From NCBI GenBank assembly GCA_014905825.1, contig JACGCN010000022.1, positions 372,001-436,000 on the forward strand: 64,000 nucleotides of DNA. The letters are read 5' to 3'. The notes beneath the pieces were generated by a model, which was given only the letters and a program-made list of their open reading frames with translations, had not been told where the DNA came from and ran no database searches. Positions 46,219 to 59,200 of this stretch are shown here, piece by piece. The stretch's first letter is position 1. The number at the start of each line of letters is the position of its first letter. Source of the DNA: Lyophyllum atratum. Taxonomy: Eukaryota > Basidiomycota > Agaricomycetes > Agaricales > Lyophyllaceae. The position numbers and the translations under genes are program-made.

Positions 46219-48666
46219 CTAATCGAAAAGAGACTCCTCACCAGACGGCCGGCTTAGTCTGGGTACCAAGATCCAGCAAAACTCATCGTGCGGAATCGGA
46301 AAGTCCGAGTCAGCACCTCGTCTTACCCCGGGTAGCGCAGCGCGGACCCATGTTGAGAATGGACCCACCCCACTCCCAGGCCCGGGCCAGAGCCATATCC
46401 GCTCGCGTGTCTGAATTGAATCCCAGTGAGTGGGGTCATCATAGAATGACCTCGTTCGTGCGAGACTCCTCTCCTGATGTGGTCTGAGGGTGTCATAGGT
46501 CACACCGGTGTCAGAGATAGTTCCAGACTCAGGCTGTGTAGTCATAAGGCGATCGAGGAGGTAGTTGGCGATGGTATTCATATTGTGTATGGTGGGAAAT
46601 GGGATCGCCGGTATGTTGCCTCCACGGCGTGCGCCAGCAGAAGGAGATATCAATGTCAGAGCCGTGTCAATACGTGAGACATGTTGTGGGTGGTGGAGGA
46701 TCGTCCAAGGCCCCTGAAGGGCAGTGTTCTGCACCATGTCGTGGATGATCTGTCCACTAAATGGACCAGATATCCGGTCACCATTGCTACCCACTACAGG
46801 AGCAAAGTCATCTACTTGAAGATGTCCATTGGAGTCCCTGTGTCTGACTAGGTTCTCGACGCTGAAACCTCGAGCACTACACTTCGATATGCTGTGTAAT
46901 AACGCGGGAATCGCGTGAAGTCTCAGGAAGTCATCTCGGTATTTTGCGAACTTCCAGAGGACCTGTTACATGGTAAGGAAATGGTGTTGTTCAGAGTAGC
47001 GTAGAATGTCACGTACAAACTTGAGTATCGCAGGTGAAGGGTGCTCAATGGAGCCCAGAACCACGAATTTATGGTAATGTGACCGAGTGTTAGCATTGGA
47101 TGCTGGAAGAATAGCTGTCACGTCCGAGTCATTATATCAGTTGGTGTGGACGATGGGACGCATAGTACTTACCCGTGTTCTCTGGACCAATCCACCATCC
47201 CGGTGCTCCAGGCTGGCCACCCGATGTATTCCAGTCAGCCCGCACTTGGCTGACAGGTCTATCGTCGAACTTGCCCATGACGGCGATGATACGGAATGCT
47301 TCCCGAAAGTGCCACAGCACCACATAGATGTCGACGTCGATAGGAGGAACGAATCCATATGATTTGAGGACATAGTATCTGAGGAGTTCGAGGGTGATTT
47401 CGAGCAGGAGGCGCCATCGAGCACATGTCAGCAGGAACAACCTCCAGTCCAAGCTATCGAAGAGAGCAATAAAGCTATCTTCACTGCCCCTCCAGTCTCC
47501 AAATGACTGGGGAATAGACGGATCATGATTTCCTGGAGGTACATGACGCAGATGATCGGGGATGCAGACTAGATCGTTTCTGAGAAAAGGGCGGTGGAGG
47601 TTAGTGACAGCCTTAGCGCCACGTTCTATCGAAGAAAAACATCAATGCCATGTACCAAAAAGAATAGCTCATCGGTAGTCCTGAGGTCTACTCACCGTAG
47701 TCATGAGTGTGAAATGTAAATTGCTCCACGATTGGGAAGGAGAAGAGATCTCCGAAGAGGAGATTGAATGGTTCTGGATCGATCAGAGGTGACACCGCTG
47801 CCTTTCGGTCGATAACCAATGCGGTTATGGAGACGTAGGGACGATGTTCCATGGCCTCACCGAAGTTGAGGAGAAGATTACCGACCACCTCTTCAATGCC
47901 ATTCAGGCATGGCGTTTGGTATTCAAAAAACTCGTCCCATTCGTCACCAGCTACAGGAAATTTGAGTTTTGCAAACAAGATATTCGCGACCTCGCGTGCC
48001 ATGACTTGATTTGATACCATTAATATAATTCATTGAAAGAGATAAATAAAATATTTACAGCCAGGATCCATTTCGCCAAAATCTTCCGTTTGCATTATGT
48101 TTCTGTTATCGAACAGCATTCTGAGAGCTAGGAAGTGCAATCAGGTCAATAAACAGTGGTCATGGTGGCACACACGCGGCCACAAGGCAAGAAACTCAGG
48201 TGGAACCACATACCTGCAAGGACGGGTGAGAAGACCTTCCTCATGACGTCTTCAAGTTGAGTAAGAATAGTCACACTGTTAACACGATATACTACTACAA
48301 TGAATGCGGCAAACCACGAACCTTCAAATTGGTCTGTACGCACGACATCGTAAGTGCCGAGTGACGCCCCCTCTATCAGAGTGAGCAGGATGATTGGCCA
48401 TTTTGCCTGCCATTCTTCATCGTCGATGACATATGAGTCGACGAGGGCCTGCAAAAGAAGTCCGAGTCATTTAATAATTAGAGCTTAAAGTTCCAACGGT
48501 AACTGACCTGACTGAGAACCCTCCAACGCTGTTCTCTTCCAGTGTCTGGCATATCATTGGGGCCAGGGGCGACCCACAGGTCGGCGAGGAAGGGGGAGAA
48601 GGCTAGGGGACCAATATCTTCATTGGGCCATTGGACTAGAGGTCGTGGGCGACTCAGAGCTGGCAT
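46219..48666 (-). CDS. Uncharacterised ~670-residue protein, eight exons
   Basis: I do not recognise this protein. Eight exons on the minus strand join without frameshift from MPALSRPRPLVQWPNED to ...SGEESLFD. Visible features: LADLWVAPGPND near the start, a mixed helical segment (EWQAKWPIILLTLIEGA), KLKFPVAGDEWDEFF, LDWRLFLLTCARWRLLLEI with YVVLWHFREAF, and a C-terminal block with the IIHDMVQNTALQGPWTIL and WDSIQTRERIWLWPGPGSG sequences. There is no signal peptide and no convincing membrane segment. The intact reading frame across seven introns argues for recent function. Two of its introns contain ATGACTCGGAC 9-14 nt before the acceptor AG. It could be a gene of a mobile element or a lineage-specific family. 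Confidence 0.65.
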
Positions 48667-50152
48667 CTGTAGGACGATGCTCAGGATTATACTTCAACTC
48701 CCCTCAGGCCAGCTGCCTATTTAAATGTTCCAGACAAACACGACTTGGCATGAGAATGTATCGAAAAGGTAGTATAATCATAGTTTTACTACACGCCGCT
48801 AACTTTACGAGGCTTGGAATGCCGCTCCCCTTTGGCCTTCTTCCTCTGCATCTGTACCGCTCCGTCACGGTGCCCGCTCTTCGCAGCAGCACCTTCTTAA
48901 CCACACTTTGGGATTCGAGTTGGGTTCGCGATTGAAATTATTCCGTGACCACGAAGCAAGCAGTGGTAGGACCCCATCACCCGAACATCACCTTCCATAC
49001 AACGGTTCTTGAGTTCCGACAGCTGACGCGGCTATTTGTTGACCTGACCTGGAGGGCAACGGTACTTGGTTGAAAGAGGGTTCAAAACCCACATTGAGAA
49101 CATTAGTAACTTCAAGAAGCTACGGTAGCATTCGGCGATCGTGCTTCGGCAGTGGTCATGATGGGAATCACACTACTATTAGCAATGTCATCTCACAGTC
49201 AAGTATGTCTTGATGCTGTCGGGCTGTAAGGTGGCCCAACAAGCAAATACCCAATGTGGGGGCCTGGCAGCCAGTGGGAAATTTGGAGTCGACGCCGCGG
49301 ATTCCATTCTATGCCAGTGATTGTCATGATCATGCCAGTCAAAGAGTGTCACTGTGAAGAGAGTGGTTACTCCGTCAACAGATACACTAGTATATTGTGA
49401 CTCAGGATGTAGTGGTGATAGGCTTCCGATTCCGAGTCGTAATATGAAGTTTCAGGAGTGGGGAGGGTGGGGAGGGTTGCTCATCCGAGAGCATCCGAGT
49501 CTAGTCGAAGAACTTGAAGGCACTTGTGCCGCCGGCTGAAGCTCCAATATTGGGAAGTCTGTACCAATGTCATGGTCCTAGGTAGTGCCTCAGGTTCACG
49601 TCAACATGGCAAATCATGATGGAGGGCTGGATGCAGTGCATCTGGGTCTTCGCCTCGGACTCGGAGACAATGATTTCGGTCGACGCCGCCGGTTCTTAGA
49701 CTCGGAGGTGTCACATTACTGGGCCGTGTGGGATGCATCAATGAGTAATCACAACTCGTATCGAGCTCACCTGCCACTTGCCTGCCACTGACGATGTATC
49801 ACTGTTGGCTGGGAGATCTGACCTCACATGCGCAATCAAGCACTGCCACCGTGACCGGTTTTGAGAGATAGCCGTCAGTTGCTTGGGCTCGTTGGTAGCC
49901 CATCAGATCTGTGTGGGTCAGGACTTGTCATTTGCACCGAAGCGCAAGCTTCCACCCAACTTCCACCATTACCACCACCACACTAGCATCCAGTGCATGA
50001 TGGATCTTGGCAACCTCACACTTTCCCTGGAACACCCTTCAATAGAGCATATCGGTCAACGCCGCTCTCTGCCGCACAGCTATTGCATGCTTGGTCCCAA
50101 TACAGCAATAATCGACATACCCAACGTGTGTAGCGTCAAGTTTGTTTATTGA
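48667..50152. other. Non-coding stretch
   Basis: About 1.5 kb between divergent genes at 48666 (-) and 50153 (+). Contains several GACTCGGA/TCCGAGTC words (49431, 49495, 49655, 49701). Short frames such as 49883-50152 have no recognisable product. Confidence 0.4.
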
Positions 50153-50852
50153 ATGACTTCAGTCTTTGACCCTTACCTCTACCTTCAGTACCGACTTCGA
50201 TACCATGACTTTGGCCTCAATGGTGACAGCAGTTACGTCAAGGACCTCCAAAGATATAATATACTTGTCCAGAAAGAGGAAAGAGAAGCGCTGAAGCTTC
50301 TGGAGACCAAGCGGAGCCTAGCCAAGGCGGAGATAGACGCAAGCTGGACGACGGTAATTAGACAACATAGTCCCTTCTCAATTAGCATCCAGTTCTGACT
50401 CGTTCTCTCACCAGAGGCTTCCTACGGCCATTACCAGTTTCATGGCTTCAAAAGTAGGGAGTAGAGTGCGACAGCGTACAACCACTGGCGGGGGGTCGTC
50501 TGTGCCAATTCCAGGGAGCGTCGCTGCTGTCAAACAGAAATTCATCGCGACCCTTCGCTTAGCAGTCGCAAGACATGAACACTCGCACCTACTGGCTTCC
50601 ATTGACAGAGTGGCGATGGAGCTGGAGATACTCAAGGCGGAGGCTAAGGTGATTCCTACCACAAATGTGGAATCTGTTGAACGACAGGTGGAGGCAGAGA
50701 AAAGAAGTGAGAATCTTACGAAGGAGGGCTTCATCGGAATTGGAGGCATGAAGACGTCGGTCGAAAACTCTCTTGGGCCAGGCCTCACACAGGCAGAGCA
50801 ACGCGATATTGTTCAAGCCCTGAGATTGGCTCACAGCAATCAGGGGACTTGA
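50153..50852 (+). CDS. Small predicted coiled-coil protein, unknown
   Basis: Two exons joined by an intron of about 60 bp ending CTCACCAG give about 212 residues. The first exon begins MTSVFDPYLYLQYRLRYH and continues into a charged helix (QKEEREALKLLETKRSLAKAE). The second contains a basic Gly/Ser linker, then alternating Leu/Ala helices (IDRVAMELEILKAEAK) and ends near LTQAEQRDIVQALRLAHS. No enzyme motif or membrane segment. It lies convergent with the DUF6698-like gene. Function unknown; the two open exons and clean splice are the only support. Confidence 0.55.
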
Positions 50853-51175
50853 GTGGACGTTGGCATCGGTCGTCCAGTTTTTATCTTATTTTTTGTATCT
50901 GTTATCAGCCTCCCATCAGCTCTGTGCACCTGCCCCCCATTCTGCGCTGGAGTGCAGATAACTTGCTTCTCCTCCTTACGACTTCTCTTTTACTTTGTTG
51001 TACTTCGTATCGCATCATGACATAGTATCTCTTCAGTAAAGCCCCATGCGCCTCACAAAATAAACTCTATTGGCTTTCGTCGAGGACGAGGCAATAAAGG
51101 GTCTTGAAGACAATAATAACACATATAGTGAAATCAGGCTTTCGCTGGTGAGAGATTAGTCAAGCACGCATGTAG

Positions 51176-52661
51176 CTAGTTTGCTGTACTGGCAGCTTGA
51201 CTCGTGCGGGCTGCCAGTTCAGCTTGCTCCAACTCCCGTTCAACCTGCAGCTGCCGAATACGATCCAGAGGGCTGCCTGCAACCGGGACAAGAACGACTT
51301 CTGGTCTCTGGTTCGGAAAAATCTTTCTAGCGAGAGATGAGATTTATGGTCGTATCAGTAGCAGTGGAATTCAGACGCACTTGTCCCACCATTGGAGGAG
51401 ATCTTTCACGCTGTTTGACTCCTTGGGATCTTCGAGGGCACCAAGGAGGGAAGTATAGAAGGTTTCTGAATCCGTGACTTTATCTGTGCGCGACCAAGAG
51501 CTAGCAGCTGAGAGAGCGAAGCGGACCTCGGTCGAACGATAGTTTGAGCACTTACTGACAAGTGTGACTATGCAAGAAGAAAGGTGACTCACCTGCGTAG
51601 CGACGTAAACGAGTGAAGCCTTGGTGACGCGTGTCATCCCATGAATGCGCGCATTTCCAGATTTGGTTGTGAAGGATAAGTCAGCAGTTTCAGCGGAACT
51701 GGGTGAGATGAAGATATGTTTGTACGCCTTTTCAGAGTCCATGAGAACTTGGGCCCTCAATTACGCATTCAAAAAGGACTCACTGTCACAAGCAACTGGC
51801 TTCGTAGCAGACCTTTCCAAGGATACATAGTATCATATGTGGATTCCTCGTAGAGGAAGGTTGGCCAGGTATGCCCTGCGATGAGCAATTCCCCATTGGC
51901 AAGCCTTTTCTTGGTGCTAAGAGCAAGAGATTGATGAGAAAGGTAAGATAGTGAACGTGAAGCAAATTTACGCACTCTGCATCCTCCCAGTTCATATTGG
52001 CTGGGCAGAGTAATGAACCTGTAGCCTCATGGCGAAAACCACGATCTGCTTTGCCACGTCGGTTGAGTGGTGGAATTAGGTTTTCGCCCGGGGGTGTTAT
52101 CCAGTCCAGAATCGATGACTTCATGCCCTTGGTATCGTCTCCACGAGATGCGCTAGCTCCTTTTGCAATCTGCTCCTCGATGGTAAGAATCGAAATACTA
52201 GCGTTTTACTCTGACTTACAAGGTCACACATCAATTGGACCTCTTCTGTAGATGCTCCAGCCGCAATTCTATCCTGCAGGTCAGGACACAGCTGGAGGAG
52301 GGACAGGAAAATATCGTGCTCCTGTCTCTCTCTGAAAAACGAGTCAGAAGCAGCCTGTGACCTTGGTATTAAATGACCTGACCTTTGCGTATAGTTTTCA
52401 GGGGAGTCCTCTTCCATACCCAGACGTGTCAGCCCATTAGTGACAATGGCTCTGACGTTAGCAAAAGCATAGATAACACGACCAAAGTGTCGCCCACGAT
52501 GCACTAAAGGATCGGCTCTTGCTCTGAAGAACGACGTAAGTGATGGTGCCCAAACTTGAAAATCGATCTGTAGACTCGGAGGCTCACATCTTTTTCCGCG
52601 CTCCTACTTGCAAGCCATCCTCCGAGTCCCTTTGTCGGCGTCCAAGTGTCGTGGTTTCCAT
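51176..52661 (-). CDS. DUF6698-like basidiomycete protein
   Basis: Seven exons of good GT-AG structure give about 366 residues with no break. The C-terminal half (AYKHIFISPSSAE, SGNARIHGMTRV, SLVYVATQVRFALS, DSETFYTSLLGALEDP, VKDLLQWWDKKIFP) is what I recognise as the family called DUF6698, common in agaricomycetes and often next to mobile DNA; the name is from memory of the motif order. A helical N-terminal region (HFGRVIYAFANVRAIV) precedes it, and a short charged helix ends the protein. Start at METTTLGRRQ (52661) is chosen because the next exon joins it with a codon split by the first intron. Role unknown; no catalytic site is evident. Confidence 0.72.
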
Positions 52662-53310
52662 CGCTGTGGGGTTTGTGAACTTCAAGAAGTGACTCGGAAA
52701 GAATTGTGGCTGTCTTACCTAGTTGATAATCAACAAAATAATTGTGCTGGTCGCTTTTAACCTCGATCCGGCACAGGTGTTCGGCTGTGGCCTTGGCGAT
52801 GAATTCTTATGGGTGAGGGGCATCCTGCATTGACTAGCTGAAACACAGACGGTAAATGGCAGAAGGAGTCACGGATCGCGCGCGTATTGTTTGGGTATGT
52901 TGTATGGTTGCCACCGCTCATCACCTGGAGGAGGATGGACCAGGTACAAGGCTGGAATAAGAAGAGCCAGCGCGCTCATACTGTTTGAACATGTTGGACC
53001 ACTCCCTATGATTAGCCGGAACACGGATGGAAAATCACCTAAGAAATTACATAGCACTCGCAAGCGGACTGTTTGCACATGTTGAAAGTGTCCAGGGTCA
53101 GTGAAGTTAGAGGAAGCGCCGCAGGATTGGCATTGCCGCTGTTTGGATATGTTGGATAGTTTTCAGGCCCAGCTGAGGACTCGTGCACGTCTTGGATGGT
53201 TTGGACGTGTGCAGTGCTCTCCGGTTGGCGCAGTGGGTGGTAATGATATAAATATGGGTTGCATTCCAACTACATCGCATTCTCAACCTCACCGAGAGCA
53301 TCAGCCAAAA
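52662..53310. other. Short non-coding stretch
   Basis: Between divergent genes; should contain both promoters. Short frames only. Confidence 0.35.
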
Positions 53311-53868
53311 ATGCCACCCAGAAACAATCACAAAACACACCCATCCAGTTCCCGCAACAGGTCACCAGCGCTTGACCGTGGTGCCAATTACAACGCCTTC
53401 GGACGGGATCCTTACGGGCGCATTGCGTACCTTGCTGCGTGGATGTGGGGTCCGGAGTACGTCCCTGGTTATGACGTCCAGCAATTCGTTGGAGTACCTG
53501 AACCTCCTCCTTTGGGCCTGCAGCGCCACACCAACTCGCTTGCCTTCCAGCCGGCTGGAAGCCTACACCATCACCATTTTCAGTCAAGTTTGGGGCGCCT
53601 CTGGCTGCGGACCCGGATTTTGACCTCCCTGCACCTTTGCGGTTCAGCCCCCGTGTGTTCGATGCACTCCAGCACGTCTCCAGGTACGAAAAATGTAAGC
53701 AACGCATAGAATTTTTTTCCTGTCCTGCAATCTCATGGGATTTGTACAGTTACCGAGCAGATCAAACGGCGCATAGCTGCAGAGGAGGAAGAAGCAGGGT
53801 ACGAAACGGAGGTAGCCTGGCCGAAGCACCAGTCAGCGGACGATTTCACAAACACTTCCTGCCAGTGA
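53311..53868 (+). CDS. Small hypothetical protein
   Basis: Likely three exons, about 145 residues. Exon 1 begins MPPRNNHKTHPSSSRNR and runs through YLAAWMWGPEYVP. Exon 2 (GWKPTPSPFSVKFGAP...) needs an intron of about 80 bp with donor GTTATG. Exon 3 begins at a TACAG acceptor and ends VAWPKHQSADDFTNTSCQ. It is basic at the N-terminus and acidic at the C-terminus, with no known domain. Splicing of the first intron is my weakest point; if wrong this is a decayed gene. Confidence 0.42.
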
Positions 53869-53929
53869 GGACTGGGGGAGTAGAGGGTTTCAAAAATTCG
53901 TCAAATTTTGTAATCTCGTTAGTTTTCTG

Positions 53930-54540
53930 AATACGCTACTAGACTCGCTTCTTAAGTGGCAAGGGGGACTCGGATCTTTCGATGATTTAGCACATACATT
54001 GAATATCATTGTACCCGTTCGTCACCTAGCGTTGACTACTGCTGGCGGCAAGATCTTGAAGAAGTGGGCTAGCCAAGAGATCGAGAGGCTTTACACAGCT
54101 GGTGATGACTTTGGTAACTCCGAGTCGCCTGGAAGAGTTTGGCTTTCGGAATGCACCAAAACCGCTGACAAAAATACCCTACTCTCGATGTCAGCCCACC
54201 GGTCAATTATGCGTGCGAATTTCATCTAGCCATGCATTGCAGTTAGTTGGAAGCAGCCTGGTGTGGAGCAGATTTTGCAGAACTCATCCGACGAGTCGTA
54301 GCGGCGGGCAATTTCAATTTGAATTATGGCGTGTGCCAAGGATCACGTGGCCTCAACGATGTCCGAGTCCGAGTCCGCAAACCCAAACTGTTTGGATTAC
54401 TACAACGACGTCCCGGCGTCCAAGACGGAATACTTCCTTCGTCAACGCTCTTTACGGCGGCCCGTCGTTTTTTGATGAGGTCCAAAATGTTAAGAACGAA
54501 TTCTTAGTTCGTCTTTTCAATGGTGATTTGTGGTGCTGAC
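53930..54540 (+). pseudogene. Unidentified coding remnant
   Basis: An open segment reads LLDSLLKWQGGLGSFDDLAH, IIVPVRHLALTTAGG and ILKKWASQEIERLYTAG, and then breaks. Further pieces such as YGGPSFFDEVQNVKNEF near 54460-54500 are in other frames. It has coding character but no intact model, and I cannot name the source. Confidence 0.35.
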
Positions 54541-54599
54541 CCAAATATCGGAATTCAAGGTATATCGTACAACATTGAGCTCACAGAACTCTAGCATGC

Positions 54600-55420
54600 C
54601 AGTGGTAACCTGCCGGATTGCTCGTCTCTGGCAAGGTCTCCAAGATGACCTTAAAGTTACTGACACCCTCTGACGGTGATATCTCTGTACGTTCATCTCT
54701 CTTCACCAATCCTAATCTGACCCCTATGCCAGGAATCGCTGTACTTCGGGGTGGCATCTGCATATTGTGCTGTATATGCCATCACTTCACACTATCTTTT
54801 GTCCCTAGTCTTTATTGACAACTTGTTATAGCTCTGCAATAACTTCCAGCGACTGCTAGTACGTCGTTTCTGGTAGTATTCGTCGGTGGGTGCTTTGCAA
54901 CTTGAATTGTTCATTACGATGTAGCTCATGAGGTTGTTCGCAGAGGCGACATTCTACCCATTTTACCCCTGCTACCTGTCTCTCTGGTACGCTCGGAAAG
55001 AAATTGGCTTGAGAATTACTTGGTGCGTATCACATCATCCTCGTTCTTGCGCGATTACCTTATACAACAGTATAGGCTCAATACTGGGAATATGTTGGCT
55101 GCAGATCTTCGTCGTGTCCTTGCTACTGGCATTCTGAGGGGGATGGAGGGTACTCGAGGTATTCAAGGTTGAGATGGGTGCGTCCAATTTTTGCGTTCCT
55201 GTTTCGGTCATGCATTGAACCTTCATCTACACAGTTCTTCATTGTTTTGGGTTCTATCGCTGTGGCCATTGGACTTGCACTTCCGTTTATGTTGGCTGAC
55301 TATCGTTCAACACCGACGTATGCGATGTTTTCTGTCCGTGGTACTTGTGTCGCTAACTCGTCCCCAGGTTATGGCTTAGTGACTCGACCACTCGCCTCGC
55401 TGCCCTGTTCCATCTGATTT
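54600..55420 (+). pseudogene. MFS transporter remnant (allantoate permease-like)
   Basis: Blocks in changing frames follow an anion:cation symporter-type MFS: GGICILCCICHHFT, LMRLFAEATFYPFYP, LSLWYARKEIGLRI, LRGMEGTRGIQGW and FIVLGSIAVAIGLALPFML. Frames shift between blocks (for example near 55160 and 55230) and large parts are missing, so this is a broken copy. Confidence 0.6.
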
Positions 55421-56244
55421 AGGACATGGGACAGCAATACGTCCAATGTGGTGGCATTGGCGTCGCTGATGCCCAAGTGTACTGAGAACGAGGTGCGCTG
55501 CGGAGCTCCCCAAGGCCGCTGGTGATGTCGGCTTCGACTCGGAGTTTGATAGGCTGCCGTTTCCTTACATCAGTCACAATTTGATTTCCAAGTCGTCACT
55601 TTGAAGGCAACAGATAATCGTCCGAACTTGCATATCACTTAACTTGGCTTGATTTGAGCAGCCGAGTTCAAGTTAACTGAGAGACATCCCGCATACACAT
55701 TCCTTCAGCTGATGGATATATAGCCCAGCAAGCGTGGTGAGGCTGAACCATGGAAGCTAGAACGATATCCACACTGCACGCAAGACCAGCGGCCTAGACT
55801 CGGAGTAGCATGATTACCCTCAATGGTCATCTCCAGTTATCGGGTGATGAGACAAGGACCCACTTCAGACTCGGGCTCGCTCTGCGTTGATTTCAATCGT
55901 GGATAGCATCGAAGATCAGGGATAGGCCTTTCGATAACCGATGCCACGGCAGACTCGTAAAGGCTGATTGGCACTGATTCCTACCTAGCATGACAAACAG
56001 CAACTCCGAGTCATGATTGGAACTGCGTGGAATTTGGTGGCTACCGTTGACATGCTTTGTGGGTACTTACAAGGTAGTATAAAATGCTCCACTTCCATTG
56101 CAGAGAGGTCTGACCCACCCAACTCTTACATTCACTGGCTGACTGCCATTACGCCGTCAATTAACTGGTACTTAGTTCGTCTCATGGCTTCTCGTGTTCA
56201 CTGATTAGTGGCGCTGACCTAGTAATCTTACCTGCAGGATATCA
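55421..56244. other. Region upstream of the Plavaka gene
   Basis: No gene recognised. It may hold the 5' end of the Plavaka element, but I could not find terminal inverted repeats by eye. Three GACTCGGA/TCCGAGTC words lie at 55541, 55798 and 56003. Confidence 0.35.
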
Positions 56245-59200
56245 ATGATTCCACTGGATAGGAACAATCCAACCACTGGATACAGTCAGACCTGCATATG
56301 CCACCGAACTTTTACGTCACCTGCTGCGTATAAAAACCACGAAAACTCATGCTCAGCCAAGAAACAGAACCTTTCGGAGGTGCTAGCCAATTTTAAGAAA
56401 GCAAAGCTCCGACGGCTGCAACATGCAGCAACGTCATCCACCGCTGAGACAGGGCGGTCCACAGATTCTGAGGTGGATGGTGGCAGTCTAGGCCGCAGCG
56501 CAACGATGAATAGTGTATTTGATGAGGTCAGAAGGCTGTTTCCTATCATCGCAGAAATTATTAATGACAATGCACTCCCCTGCGGTTACTCAGATTGGCA
56601 TGGGAGCAAGTCAGCTCAGTACCTCGTTATCCTCATCAATGAACGATGCCATGCTAGTGGATGGCCCTCCAACAAAGCGAATCAGGAGACTTCCAGCCCA
56701 TCTTTTGAGTCCCTCCTTTGTTCTGCACGACAAGAAATTGAAGGATATTTACCCTCAACCGCTTGCGCCGAAGCTGCCAGCCATTGCGGCCGTCGACAAG
56801 CCTAATACTCCGACCACAATGCCTGGCCCAGTGGCAAGTCTCAGACAGTTCGTGACGGTCAACACAGCAGGGAACGAGTTCGGGATCTTCAGGCGGTATA
56901 TCCATGATACGAAGTTTCCCCCTCGAGATCCTGACGCATTGGCAGACATCTCTTCTCTTTCGAATATTCGACCTCCTGCTCTTCTAGTCCCAGTGACAAC
57001 TACCCCTACCTATGGACCATATCCCAATAAGAACGCCTTCGAGTTGGGGGACTGGTTCTGGAACTACGGAGCGCAAAAGTCGCAGGAAAACTTTCGGCGC
57101 CTGGTCGAGATTGTCGGGAGCGAGGATTTCATTCCCGCAAGCGTGCGAAATCTGAATTGGGGCCAGATCAATACCCAGCTGGGCCTCAATGATTGGGACA
57201 CGGAGGAATGGGAGGATGAAGATGCTGGATGGCATGAATCATCAGTCAAGATCAAGGTGCCATTCCACCGTAACACACCACATCCTGGTGTCCAAGACTT
57301 CTTTGTCAAGGGCTTTCACTGCCGCTCCCTTGTCTCCGTAATCCGAGAGAAACTGTCTCTGAAGAAGTTTGATATCCCTCATTTTCATACTGAACCCTAC
57401 GAGCTATTATGGCAACGCAACAGAATGGAACCCCCAATTCCACTCTACGGAGAGATATACACATCCACCGCATTTTCAAAGGCTCATCATGACTTGCAGA
57501 CTTCTCCACCAGAACCAGGATGTGACCTACAGCGTGTCGTGGTTGCTCTGATGTTCTGGTCTGATGCGACACACCTCACAAACTTCGGAGATGCCCAGCT
57601 CACTCCCGTCTACATGTATTTTGGAAACGAGTCAAAATATCGAAGGTGCAAGCCGAGTCACAATTTGGCCGAACATGTTGCGTATTTTGAGGATGTAAGC
57701 ATTCTGACGAAGACTTCTTGCCGCTCGAGTTGATTTACGACCTTTTGTAATCCTAGCTACCCAGTGAGTTCAAGGATTTCGTCAGCCACTACACCGACAA
57801 GAAGATCAAGGCAAGCTTCATGACCCATTGCAGGCGTGAACTCGTCCATGCCCAGTGGTCCTTACTTCTGGATGATGAATTCCTTCAGGCGTATAAGCAT
57901 GGAATCGTCATTAAATGGGAAGACGGTGTAGAAAGAAGGTTCTACCCCCGCATTTTGACCTACTCGGCAGACTACAAAGAAAAGTATGGTACTCTCTTTC
58001 AAGGCTTTAACAACAAAGTGGCTGACATCTCAACCCTTTATTGTCTTAAGAGCCCAGATTGCCACCGTTCGGCAAAACGGTACTCATCCTTGCCCTCGTT
58101 GCAAAGTACCTTTGTCAGAAATGCATCTTTTTGGCACAAAAAAAGACAGGAAGGCTAGACTCAAGCTAGAACGACTGGATGACTTAAGCTATCAGCGTGC
58201 TTTAGCAAATTCGCAGGATGCCATCCATAGGCTGAATTTTGCTGTTGACAGCGCGTACGTGGAGCGGCAACTGAAGCCGGATTCACTTGTACCCACTCTA
58301 GTAAGTTTCCCTTGTCCGAATCATGATAATTTTTAGTCAACATGCTTACAATGGCAAGAACACATTCTCTACTCGTCTGGGCCCTGAACTGCTTGGAGCT
58401 ACATGGTTCAGGATGTTTGTTGTGGACCTTTTGCATGAGGTTGAGCTGGGTGTCTGGAAAGCTCTATTCATCCACCTGCTTCGCATCCTGGATTCTGTCG
58501 ATGAACAGCTGTTACATGAACTGGACCGCAGGTAAAGCTTATTTCTTCGGTGCCTCACTGCCCAGCAAGGTCGACTTCAGTGCTGAAATGACCAACTAGA
58601 TTCCGCTTGGTTCCCACCTTTGGTCGTGATACCATCCGCCGATTTTCAAGAAACGCATCTGAAATGAAAAAGATGGCTGCTCGGGATTTTGAAGATTTGC
58701 TACAAGTAGGTCATTATTCAAAGAAATCATGTTCCTACAGAAACACTGATTGTCCAATTGGGCTGGTGAGTGCATAATTCCAGTTTTTGAAGGTCTTCTC
58801 GAAGAACCCCACAACTCGAATGTCCTCGAGCTTCTGTTCTGCTTTGCACACTGGCATGGCCTGGCTAAATTGCGGCTGCACAGTGGCCTCACTCTGGAGC
58901 TCCTCGACAACGAAACAACAGCACTTGGTGATTGTCTTCGAAAGTTTGAATCGGAAACATGTCCTTCTTTCACAACCCGGGAGCTTCAGCGGGAGGCAGA
59001 GGCAAGGAGGCGAAAAAATGAAGCTAATAGCAAGGCCACCGCTGATGAGATGACTCAGTCGAAGACGCAAGGCAAAAAGGCGCAGCCTCCCAGTGGCCCG
59101 CAGTCGGGTGATGAAAACATTGCGGCAGGCCCGGGTACGAGCAGCATTCAATTGTATCACCAACGATCTGGCTGCTAATGCACCGTATTCAGCCAAGGGC

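Noticed and set aside
56013..56204. Upstream exon of the Plavaka gene
   Set aside because: No family resemblance, and no acceptor that would join it convincingly to the zinc-finger exon; left out.
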